DNA from: Verrucomicrobiales bacterium
GTDB taxonomy: Bacteria; Verrucomicrobiota; Verrucomicrobiia; Limisphaerales; UBA1096
Direction: 5' to 3'
NCBI GenBank assembly: GCA_002721375.1
Contig: PBKH01000009.1
Coordinates: 61,598 to 69,825, forward strand
DNA: 8,228 nt
The translations under genes and the position numbers were made by a program. Positions within the stretch are counted from its first letter, which is position 1. Every line of letters starts with the position of its first letter. This document shows, one piece after another, positions 1 to 6,573 of the stretch. The notes below the pieces were generated by a model. It had not been told where the DNA came from and did no database searches. It was given only the letters and a program-made list of their open reading frames with translations.

Positions 1-642
1 CGCAAGGGAGACTCATTAAGTACCATTGCCAAGAAACATCAAACTACAGCGAGGGCCATCGCACAGGCCAACGGCATAGAGAATCCCGATGCCATCAAGC
101 CTGGCATAAAGCTCAAGTTCATAGTTGGATTAACTAGAGACCCCACCAATACCAAATCGACAATCATCACCGGCTCGACGCTGCGCGAGATTAATCGCCC
201 GAGAATCCGGCGTAACCGCTGGAAGCACATTGTCATTCACCATAGCGCCGACCACAATAACAGTATCCGAGGAATGGAACATTACCATCGCCGGGTCCGC
301 CGAATGGAAAACGGTCTCGCCTACCATTTTGTCATTGGCAATGGGGTCAATACCACTGACGGCAAGATTTATGTGGGCGATCGCTGGAAACGCCAGATTC
401 GCGGCGGCCACCTCTCCAGTTCTGCTCTTAATGAAGTTGCCATTGGCATCTGCCTCGTTGGCAACTTCGAAAAGACTTCCCCGACCGCCAAACAACGTGT
501 CAGCCTAAAAGCGCTTATTTCGATTTTGCGCAAACGTACCCGAGTACCCTACAACCAAGTGCGCACGCACCGGCATATCAATCCCAAGCCGACCATTTGC
601 CCCGGCCGCCGCTTCAACCTCCAGCACATTCTCAGTACTTAA
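1..642 (+). CDS. LysM domain plus N-acetylmuramoyl-L-alanine amidase (Amidase_2/PGRP fold), 5'-partial
   Basis: The reading frame is open from base 1, so the N-terminus lies outside the window; 213 residues and a TAA stop are visible. Visible residues 1 to about 42 form most of a LysM peptidoglycan-binding domain (KGDSLSTIAKKH, then an AN.I.NPD.IKPG pattern). Residues about 60-213 are a zinc amidase of the T7 lysozyme/PGRP type. The IVIHHSA strand gives the first zinc histidine (H80), AYHFVIG supplies the conserved tyrosine (Y108), and THRHI with CPG supplies the second histidine (H190) and the cysteine (C200). The family cleaves the amide bond between N-acetylmuramic acid and L-alanine in peptidoglycan, so the protein should act in the cell envelope. 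Any signal peptide is off-window. A role in wall remodelling or muropeptide recycling is inferred. The spacing from H190 to C200 is about two residues longer than the common H-x7-C. The next gene starts 9 bases downstream, which suggests cotranscription. Confidence 0.9.
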   Translation, partial: RKGDSLSTIAKKHQTTARAIAQANGIENPDAIKPGIKLKFIVGLTRDPTNTKSTIITGSTLREINRPRIRRNRWKHIVIHHSADHNNSIRGMEHYHRRVRRMENGLAYHFVIGNGVNTTDGKIYVGDRWKRQIRGGHLSSSALNEVAIGICLVGNFEKTSPTAKQRVSLKALISILRKRTRVPYNQVRTHRHINPKPTICPGRRFNLQHILST

Positions 643-651
643 GCCTTTGAC

Positions 652-2415
652 ATGCCAAACCAGGATTCACAAGCGCTGCTGAGCAGAGCAAAGGAACGGG
701 CAGAAGCCGGTGATTTTTCCCAAGCAATCGAGTTGTCGAAACGTTGTCTCGATCAGGAATCTGCACACGCTGAAGCTCTGATCTTGCTCGGCCGTAGCCT
801 AGCGATGCTAAACCGCAACGACGCAGCCATTCAGGCTCTGGAAAAAGCTTCCAAGGCGAAGTCGAACGACATTGAAGTACTGAACCTCCTTGGCCATTTA
901 CTTTACCATTCGGGACGAAACAAGGAAGCTAAAGATGCCTTTAAGGGCTGTCTCGAACTAAACCCAAGCCACATCGAAGCAATGCGGCATATGGCCAACC
1001 TTACTATAGACAGCGACCAAACCAACGCATTGCATCTCTTCAATCGCGCTTATACGCTTGCTCCCTATCACTACGACCTGTTATTCGACTACGCTTGGGG
1101 TATGACATACTCAGTCGGTGACACCAACTTGGGTGCACATCTGTTTCGACGCTGGATCGCACTTGCCCAAAGTACCGCCGACCGAGGCAGCATCGCGCTA
1201 CAGGCACTTAACTACGCCTCCAATCAGGATCCAAAGACCCTAGCTAGGTTACACTTGGAATGGGCAGCCCAACACACCAATCCGCTTGGTCAAGCAGCCT
1301 GCTTCAAAAATCACGATTTCCGTGCTAATCGTTCACTCCGCGTGGGCCTTCTCTCCGCTGATTTCTGCCAACACCCAGTAGGCCGGTTTGCGCTAGTTCT
1401 TTGCCACCACATAAACCGCAACCAATTTGAACTTTTCGTGTATTCCAATAATAAACAGGATGTGTTCAAAAAAAGCTTCGAGTCTTTTGCCTCATGGCGA
1501 AACATCTTCGACCGGAAAGATGATACTGTCATTGAACAGATTACCGATGACCGCATTGATATTCTGCTCGATCTTTCCGGACACACAAAAGGGGCCCGAC
1601 TAGCAGTTCTCGGACAACGGCCCGCACCTGTGCAAGCGTCGGTTTTCGCCTATCCCAATACTACCGGCATGGCGGCAATAGACTACCGCATCAGCGATCC
1701 GCACTCAGACCCGCCCGGCCAAACCGAAGCATTCTGGGCCGAAAAACTTGAACGCATGCCACATACGCCTTGGGTGTACCTACCTCCGCAAAAAGTTAGC
1801 GTATCTCTCGAGACTCCACCCTCCACTAACGGAAAACCTTTCACCTTCGGCTGCCTGAATAATCCGTTTAAAACCAGCCACGCATGCATTCATCTATGGG
1901 CGCAGCTATTAAAGCGTATTCCCGAAACGCGACTCATTTTGCAACAACTCAACGACGGCCACGGTCAGCGGCTTCGCGACTGGTTCGCCGAGGCCGGGGC
2001 TTCACCTGAGCAGATCGATATTCGACCTAAAGGCAGTGTTACCTACTTCCTCAAGTTACACAACGAAATCGATCTTATGCTCGATCCCTTCCCTTACAAC
2101 GGCGGCGTTACCACCGGCGACGCATTTTGGATGGGTGTGCCGCTTCTCTGCCTTGAGGGCGAAACCTATGTATCGCGCCAGGGGGTGATGCAAAACAAAT
2201 GCCTTGGGCTGGAGGCGTTCATCGCTCGGGACGAAAGGGAGTTCATCGAGAAAGCAGTCCAGATTAGCAACAATCCCGACATGCTGACCCAACTGCGACA
2301 AAACCTACGCGGAATGCTCCAACGCTCGCCGCTGATGGACTACAGCGGGTACGCGCTGGAGTTTGGCGGCATGTTGCAACGTTGGTGGACCAAGCGCTGC
2401 AGCGAAGAAAACTGA
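652..2415 (+). CDS. TPR-repeat GT41 glycosyltransferase (O-GlcNAc transferase / SPINDLY-like)
   Basis: 587 residues. Residues about 4-139 read as four tandem TPR units with the W/L-G-Y-A-like spacing (for example LLGRSLAMLNRNDAAIQALE and LLGHLLYHSGRNKEAKDAF), a superhelix that usually binds protein partners or acceptors. After a linker, residues about 228-587 match the GT41 catalytic region. The block LRVGLLSADFCQHPVG contains H241, the likely equivalent of human OGT H498. DILLDLSGHTKGAR and RPAPVQAS follow. K407 in NNPFKTS probably matches the UDP-contacting lysine K842. LDPFPYNGGVTTGDAFWMGVP carries D478 near the OGT D925 position, followed by GETYVSRQG. The family transfers a sugar from a nucleotide donor (UDP-GlcNAc in OGT, GDP-fucose in plant SPINDLY) to Ser/Thr of proteins in the cytoplasm; donor and target here are unknown. 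ATG 652 is the first start after the in-frame stop at 640-642 of the upstream amidase. No clear Shine-Dalgarno sequence is seen, so reinitiation or coupling is plausible. Confidence 0.9.
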   Translation: MPNQDSQALLSRAKERAEAGDFSQAIELSKRCLDQESAHAEALILLGRSLAMLNRNDAAIQALEKASKAKSNDIEVLNLLGHLLYHSGRNKEAKDAFKGCLELNPSHIEAMRHMANLTIDSDQTNALHLFNRAYTLAPYHYDLLFDYAWGMTYSVGDTNLGAHLFRRWIALAQSTADRGSIALQALNYASNQDPKTLARLHLEWAAQHTNPLGQAACFKNHDFRANRSLRVGLLSADFCQHPVGRFALVLCHHINRNQFELFVYSNNKQDVFKKSFESFASWRNIFDRKDDTVIEQITDDRIDILLDLSGHTKGARLAVLGQRPAPVQASVFAYPNTTGMAAIDYRISDPHSDPPGQTEAFWAEKLERMPHTPWVYLPPQKVSVSLETPPSTNGKPFTFGCLNNPFKTSHACIHLWAQLLKRIPETRLILQQLNDGHGQRLRDWFAEAGASPEQIDIRPKGSVTYFLKLHNEIDLMLDPFPYNGGVTTGDAFWMGVPLLCLEGETYVSRQGVMQNKCLGLEAFIARDEREFIEKAVQISNNPDMLTQLRQNLRGMLQRSPLMDYSGYALEFGGMLQRWWTKRCSEEN

Positions 2416-2443
2416 CACCAGAGCACTTGACCAAACGACGCGT

Positions 2444-4162
2444 TCAGCCAACCCTATTGGCCTCGATCCATTCAAATACCTGGCCAAGCGCATCGTTCGG
2501 ACTGCACAGAATCATCTCCCCCACCCTCGGCTTGATCTCAAGCTGACCTTTGGAGAGCGACCGCTCTCCGATGCCGATGCGAAGAGGGAAACCAGCCAGC
2601 TCCGAGTCCTTGAACTTGATGCCGGGGCGCACCGAACGATCGTCGAGTATTACGTCCACACCATTAGCCTGCAACTCATCGTAAAGCCGGTTGGCAAGCT
2701 TCATCACCTCAGACTCAGGCTCGACATCCAGTGCGGTGATACAAACCTCGTACGGCGCAATCGATGTCGGCCACAAGATGCCATGTTCGTCGTGACATTG
2801 CTCGATTACCGCCTGTAGCGTGCGCGTCACGCCTATGCCATAGCAGCCCATGATGCTTGGGTGGCTTCCGCCATGTTCATCGAGGAACGTCGCGCCGAGT
2901 GCTTCGCTGTACTTGGTGCCCAGCTTGAATACATGCCCGACCTCAATGGCGCGGCGAATCTTCAGCGGCTGCCCGGTCTCAACGCACAACTCCCCGGTCC
3001 GCACCTGACGCAGATCGGCCCACATTTCGACCGTGATATCTCGCTCGATGTTGACATTGCGCAAATGTTGCCCGTCATCATTCGCACCGGTGACCATACC
3101 ACAGCCGCCACGTAATACTTCGTCGGCGTAAACCGAGATCCCAGTGACCCCGACCGCACCCAAACTACCCGGATGAGCACCCAGCGCCTCGACGACCTCG
3201 GCATCTCCCGCAGCACGAAAGTTTCCCGTGCCCAGTGCTCCGCCAAGCTTAGCCTCCTGCAACTGATCATCACCTCGCAGCAGCACTATCACCGGCTTGC
3301 CATCTGCAATGTAAAGGAGCGTCTTGATCTGCCGCTCCGCTAAAATATCGAAGCGTTTTGTAAGGTCTTCAATCGTCTTCACACCGGGCGTCTCGAATTT
3401 TTCCGAGGTACCAAAATTATCAATCGGCGTAGTTTTAACGGGTCCCTGACTAGTGGCCTTTTCAATATTTGCGGCGTATTTGCCGCTCTCACAGTACACT
3501 ACCTCGTTTTCGCCGGTCTCCGCCGGCACCATGAATTCATGCGAGTGGGCACCACCCATTACTCCAGTATCGGCTTGCACCGCTATAGCCCGCAGACCAC
3601 ACCGCTCAAAAATTCGAGTGTAAGCCTCGTACATACGCTGATAGCTAACATTAGCAGCTTCATTATTGGCGTCGAAACTATATGCGTCCTTCAAAATGAA
3701 CTCCTTCGCACGCATGAGCCCAAATCGCGGGCGAATCTCATCGCGGAACTTGGTCTGAATCTGGTAGAAATTAACCGGCAACTGGCGATAGGAGTTAACC
3801 TCATCTGCTACAAGCGTAGTGATTACCTCCTCATGTGTCGGGCCAAGCACCCACTCCTTTCGGGCTCGGTCCTTAACGTGAAACAGTACGTCCTTGGCTG
3901 TCTCGAGTCGCCCGCTTTTTGCCCAGATATCGGGGGGCTGCAGCGCAGGCATAAATACCTCAAGCGCTCCAGCCCGATTCATCTCTTCGCGAACGATGGC
4001 CTCGACCTTGCGCAAAGCTCTAAGCCCAAGAGGTAAAAACGTGTATAAACCGCCAGTGAGCTTTCGTACCAGACCCGAACGAAGAAGCAGTTTGTGGGAA
4101 AGGATTTCCGCCTCAGCAGGCGTCTCTTTTAAAGTGGGGATGAATGTCTGAGACCAGCGCAT
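2444..4162 (-). CDS. proS: Prolyl-tRNA synthetase, bacterial type with editing insertion
   Basis: Class II aminoacyl-tRNA synthetase that charges tRNA-Pro with proline in the cytoplasm. From ATG 4162 it is 572 residues, the length of E. coli ProS, and its first residues MRWSQTFIPTLKETPAEAE align with the known N-terminus. An upstream in-frame ATG at 4213 would add 17 residues unlike the family. Residue numbers below count from 4162. Catalytic motifs: GPTHEEVIT (about 107-115), KFRDEIRPRFGLMRAKEF (about 138-155) for motif 2, and GCYGIGVTR (about 439-447) for motif 3. Between motifs 2 and 3, about residues 210-390, lies the YbaK-like INS domain that hydrolyses Ala-tRNA-Pro. It includes IKTLLY with the probable editing lysine (K280), the GAHPG loop, and GANDDGQHL with a histidine probably equivalent to the E. 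coli editing-site histidine. The C-terminal anticodon-binding domain begins near APYEVCI and contains DDRSVRPGIKFKDSEL. The gene is last in the minus-strand block and converges on the GT41 gene. No Shine-Dalgarno sequence is evident. Confidence 0.96.
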   Translation of the reverse strand: MRWSQTFIPTLKETPAEAEILSHKLLLRSGLVRKLTGGLYTFLPLGLRALRKVEAIVREEMNRAGALEVFMPALQPPDIWAKSGRLETAKDVLFHVKDRARKEWVLGPTHEEVITTLVADEVNSYRQLPVNFYQIQTKFRDEIRPRFGLMRAKEFILKDAYSFDANNEAANVSYQRMYEAYTRIFERCGLRAIAVQADTGVMGGAHSHEFMVPAETGENEVVYCESGKYAANIEKATSQGPVKTTPIDNFGTSEKFETPGVKTIEDLTKRFDILAERQIKTLLYIADGKPVIVLLRGDDQLQEAKLGGALGTGNFRAAGDAEVVEALGAHPGSLGAVGVTGISVYADEVLRGGCGMVTGANDDGQHLRNVNIERDITVEMWADLRQVRTGELCVETGQPLKIRRAIEVGHVFKLGTKYSEALGATFLDEHGGSHPSIMGCYGIGVTRTLQAVIEQCHDEHGILWPTSIAPYEVCITALDVEPESEVMKLANRLYDELQANGVDVILDDRSVRPGIKFKDSELAGFPLRIGIGERSLSKGQLEIKPRVGEMILCSPNDALGQVFEWIEANRVG

Positions 4163-4214
4163 CTTAAAATTAAATCGCCAACCGACAGGCCAGCACTTGG
4201 CCCAAGCGAACATG

Positions 4215-4250
4215 AAAAAAGCAGCGAAGTCGAACTGAAACGCAAGCCGC
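4215..4250 (-). terminator. Possible weak intrinsic terminator after the FAH-family gene
   Basis: Directly after the TAG stop of the FAH-family gene, the minus strand reads GCGGC, a loop of about 20 bases, GCTGC (one G-T wobble), then CTTTTTT. The stem is short, with at most two further weak pairs outward, and the loop is long, so this is only a candidate. The T-run ends next to the upstream ATG (4213) of proS. That would agree with proS translation starting at 4162 rather than 4213, but it would also imply a separate proS promoter, which I cannot identify. Confidence 0.22.
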
Positions 4251-5006
4251 CTACTTGACAGAATTAACTAGTGGCGCCAGACCTTGAATGCGCACCTCTA
4301 AAGTATCGTTGGATTCAATCGGGCCAACACCAGATGGCGTGCCAGTGAGAATAACGTCACCGGGCAGGAGAGTCATATTTGTCGAAATAAAGCTAACCAA
4401 CTCCGAGCAAGTGAAGATCATCTGAGACGTGGATGAGTTTTGGCAAAGCTGGCCGTTCTTGAACAATTGGATCGTCAGGCAGTCGGGATCGATCTTGGTC
4501 TCGATGTACGGCCCAAGCGGTGTGAAAGTGTCAAAAGACTTGGCCCGTGCCCATTGGCTTTCGGATTTCTGGATTGTACGATCGCTGATATCCTGCGCCG
4601 CCATGTACCCGAGGATGTATCGGCTAGCCGCTTTCGGGGTAACGTTGCGAATGCTGCGACCAATCACAACAGCAAGTTCCGCCTCGTAGTCAGTCTGGTG
4701 TTTTTCAAATGGGATTTCAATTTTACCCCCATCGGGCAAAACCGATTTGGGTGATTTCAACCAAAACAACGGAGACTTTGGCGCTTCGAGTCCGGCTTCA
4801 GCAGCGTGGTCGGCGTAATTGAGGCCGACGGCGATAATCTTCGAAGGCTGAACTGGCACAAGCGTTCGAAAACCCTTTTTAGGAATGGGCGTTTTTTGGA
4901 AGGAAGGCGCACCGAAGATATCTCCCTTAAGCTTGAAGAGTTCTCCATCTTCAACCTTTGCGTAAAAGACGTTTTCCCCCTTCTGAAAAAGCCCGATTGC
5001 TGCCAT
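4251..5006 (-). CDS. Fumarylacetoacetate hydrolase (FAH) family protein
   Basis: 251 residues from ATG 5006. An in-frame TTG at 5030 would add eight residues; ATG is preferred because MAAIGLFQKGENVFY resembles family N-termini and neither start has a clear Shine-Dalgarno sequence. Numbering from ATG 5006, the VGLNYADHAAE block near residue 60 carries the His/Glu dyad (H67, E70) used by FAHD1-type enzymes. The metal site comprises E108 and E110 in DYEAELAVVIG and D139 in MAAQDISDR. K156 in ARAKSFDTFTPLGP and the C-terminal LLPGDVILTGTPSGVGP block are also present. Members are cytoplasmic Mg/Mn enzymes that cleave or decarboxylate acylpyruvate-type substrates (fumarylpyruvate hydrolase, acylpyruvase, oxaloacetate decarboxylase, HpcE-like isomerase). 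The sequence alone does not choose among them, and no aromatic catabolism genes are nearby. The gene lies 58 bases after the M16 pair and before proS on the same strand. Confidence 0.92.
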   Translation of the reverse strand: MAAIGLFQKGENVFYAKVEDGELFKLKGDIFGAPSFQKTPIPKKGFRTLVPVQPSKIIAVGLNYADHAAEAGLEAPKSPLFWLKSPKSVLPDGGKIEIPFEKHQTDYEAELAVVIGRSIRNVTPKAASRYILGYMAAQDISDRTIQKSESQWARAKSFDTFTPLGPYIETKIDPDCLTIQLFKNGQLCQNSSTSQMIFTCSELVSFISTNMTLLPGDVILTGTPSGVGPIESNDTLEVRIQGLAPLVNSVK

Positions 5007-5064
5007 GTTGGACGTCTTGTTACCACTCAAAACAGGCTAATGCAATGAAAAAGGGCATTTTAGA

Positions 5065-6558
5065 CTATTTCAACGGTCTCATCGTCAATGGATCCCGCAT
5101 CGGTAGTTCAACTACTTCGCCTTTGGCCAAGTCGACCAATTTCACGGGATAATCCGGGTGTCCCTTAAGGATTTCCTCCTTTTTCCCGACAATCAGAATG
5201 ATCAACTGTTCCAGTTTGAGCCTACTCTTTGCCACCCGCTGCACATCAGCGATGTCCACAGCTTCGAATCTGCTACGATATTTAGTCCAGAAATCCGGCT
5301 GAGTTGTGTAGCGGCCCGTCATCTCATCGGCGGCGAATAACGAAACAACCTGCGAAGGCGAGGCAAATCTGTTGGGGAATGTGTCTATAAACGACTTCTT
5401 AGCTGTGAGCAGTTCCTCCGCACTCACCGGCTCTCGAATGATACGCTCAATCTCCTCAAGTACGATCGACGACGCGTAGGCCACCGTGCGCGATTTAGAC
5501 TGGAACCCGGCGCGAAATACCACCGGGTAATACGCACCCCCTGGAAATGCTGACCGAGCAGAGTAGGCCAAACCCTCGTCTGAACGAACACGATTGGTGA
5601 TACGTGACGTAAATCCACCACCGCCAAGTACGTCGTTCATCACTTGAATCGCGTAATAATCAGGGTCGTCCCAACGGATGCCTGGTAATAAGATGGAAAC
5701 ACGACCTTGGTTAACATCCTTGTCAACAAGATACACCCCAGGCCTACCATAATTATGGGACTGCGGCACCGGCGGAGCCTTCTTTCCGGAGTACGGCCAA
5801 CCGGCGAACAGGGCATCGAGTTTCGCTAACATCGCGTCGCGGTCAAAATTACCACTAATGGAAACGATGAAATTACGAGGGTGCACCCAGTCCCGATGGA
5901 ATGCCAACAGATCCTGTCGCTGTATACTTCCAAGCGACGAGGCAGTCGTGTAACGATTGCCCCAAAAACCCTCACCATAAGCAACAAATTTGCGTTCGCG
6001 CGACTCAATGTCCCTTGAATCATCGTTTCGCTGCTTAAGACCCTGCAGCACCTGTGTCTTCCGTAGTTCAAGCTTGTCTTGCTGAAAACTGGGGTCAGCT
6101 AAAACAGCGCGTAAAATGTTGAAACCACGGTCTGCATCCTTCGAGAGAAAATTAAGAGTCACGCTCCCGTTAAGACCACTAAAACTGCTTGAAAGCCTTG
6201 CCGCAAGAAACTCCAGTTCCTCGTCAAGTTCATCCGCCGGCTTAGACGGAATGCCACCACGCGCCATGAGGTAGCCGGTTAGTTCAGCTAAGCCCTCTTT
6301 GCCTTCTGGATCAAGGTAACTGCCCCCACGGATGTTCACTGAAAGGTCAATCAGCGGCCGTTCGCGATCAGGATAAATGTAAACAATCGCGCCAGATGTT
6401 AGTTCCACACGGTAATCGGCTGGGTTCGGGGCATCGTAAACCAGTGGAGGGAAGGTAAGTTTCTCTGGTCGATCTGGAATATCTTGCGGATGTCCTAGCG
6501 CCGCTCCAAGAACCGCAAAAAAGCTCAAAAACATGTTTCGTTTGATCGATAAAATCAT
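5065..6558 (-). CDS. Non-catalytic M16 (pitrilysin/insulinase) family subunit, exported
   Basis: 497 residues with an N-terminal signal peptide (basic MILSIKR, then a hydrophobic run to about residue 22, cleavage probably near ALGHPQ), so it is expected in the periplasm or envelope. It has the two M16 halves: residues about 45-250 (LTSGAIVYIYPDRERPLIDLSVNIRGG opening in modified form, ending with HPRNFIVSISGNF) and about 270-480. The zinc-binding HxxEH is absent: in EGLAELTGYLMARGG the three positions are E92, G95 and Y96. The second half keeps VLGGGGFTSRI and the R/Y pair (R325, Y332 in RSDEGLAYSARS) that binds substrate in M16 enzymes. By analogy with other split M16 proteases it should pair with the catalytic subunit encoded just upstream (15-base gap). 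ATG 6558 is supported by the signal peptide beginning there and by AGGAA at a good distance; M9 is a less likely alternative. Substrate is unknown. Confidence 0.92.
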   Translation of the reverse strand: MILSIKRNMFLSFFAVLGAALGHPQDIPDRPEKLTFPPLVYDAPNPADYRVELTSGAIVYIYPDRERPLIDLSVNIRGGSYLDPEGKEGLAELTGYLMARGGIPSKPADELDEELEFLAARLSSSFSGLNGSVTLNFLSKDADRGFNILRAVLADPSFQQDKLELRKTQVLQGLKQRNDDSRDIESRERKFVAYGEGFWGNRYTTASSLGSIQRQDLLAFHRDWVHPRNFIVSISGNFDRDAMLAKLDALFAGWPYSGKKAPPVPQSHNYGRPGVYLVDKDVNQGRVSILLPGIRWDDPDYYAIQVMNDVLGGGGFTSRITNRVRSDEGLAYSARSAFPGGAYYPVVFRAGFQSKSRTVAYASSIVLEEIERIIREPVSAEELLTAKKSFIDTFPNRFASPSQVVSLFAADEMTGRYTTQPDFWTKYRSRFEAVDIADVQRVAKSRLKLEQLIILIVGKKEEILKGHPDYPVKLVDLAKGEVVELPMRDPLTMRPLK

Positions 6559-6566
6559 GGTTTTAT

Positions 6567-6571
6567 TTCCT
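6567..6571 (-). promoter_or_regulatory. Ribosome binding site of the non-catalytic M16 gene
   Basis: On the minus strand AGGAA lies in the 15-base gap after the TAA stop of the catalytic M16 gene. AGGA is 9 bases before ATG 6558. It is the only clear Shine-Dalgarno sequence I see before a gene start in this window, and it supports 6558 as the start and independent translation initiation within the M16 transcript. Confidence 0.65.
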
Positions 6572-6573
6572 AG

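Noticed and set aside
130..495. Open frame of 121 codons on the minus strand antisense to the amidase
   Set aside because: It overlaps a clear LysM-amidase coding frame and its translation resembles no family I recognise; it is a shadow.
2447..2461. Inverted repeat GCCAA-CCCTA-TTGGC near the convergent gene ends
   Set aside because: The stem is five pairs with no T-run on either side and lies inside the proS coding region, so it is not supported as a terminator.
2363..2818. Plus-strand open frame of 151 codons spanning the convergent gene ends
   Set aside because: It overlaps the end of the GT41 gene in another frame and the antisense of the ProS C-terminus; the translation has no protein-like motif.
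3539..4036. Open frame of 165 codons on the plus strand inside proS
   Set aside because: It is antisense to strongly conserved ProS motifs, with no recognisable domain or ribosome binding site.
5039..5059. Inverted repeat AATGC/GCATT in the gap between the M16 partner and the FAH-family gene
   Set aside because: The stem is five AT-rich pairs with an 11-base loop and no proper T-run after it; chance occurrence is likely.
5007..5064. Possible promoter before the FAH-family gene (TTGCAT, 17-base spacer, TAACAA on the minus strand)
   Set aside because: Each box matches only about three of six consensus bases; too weak to report.
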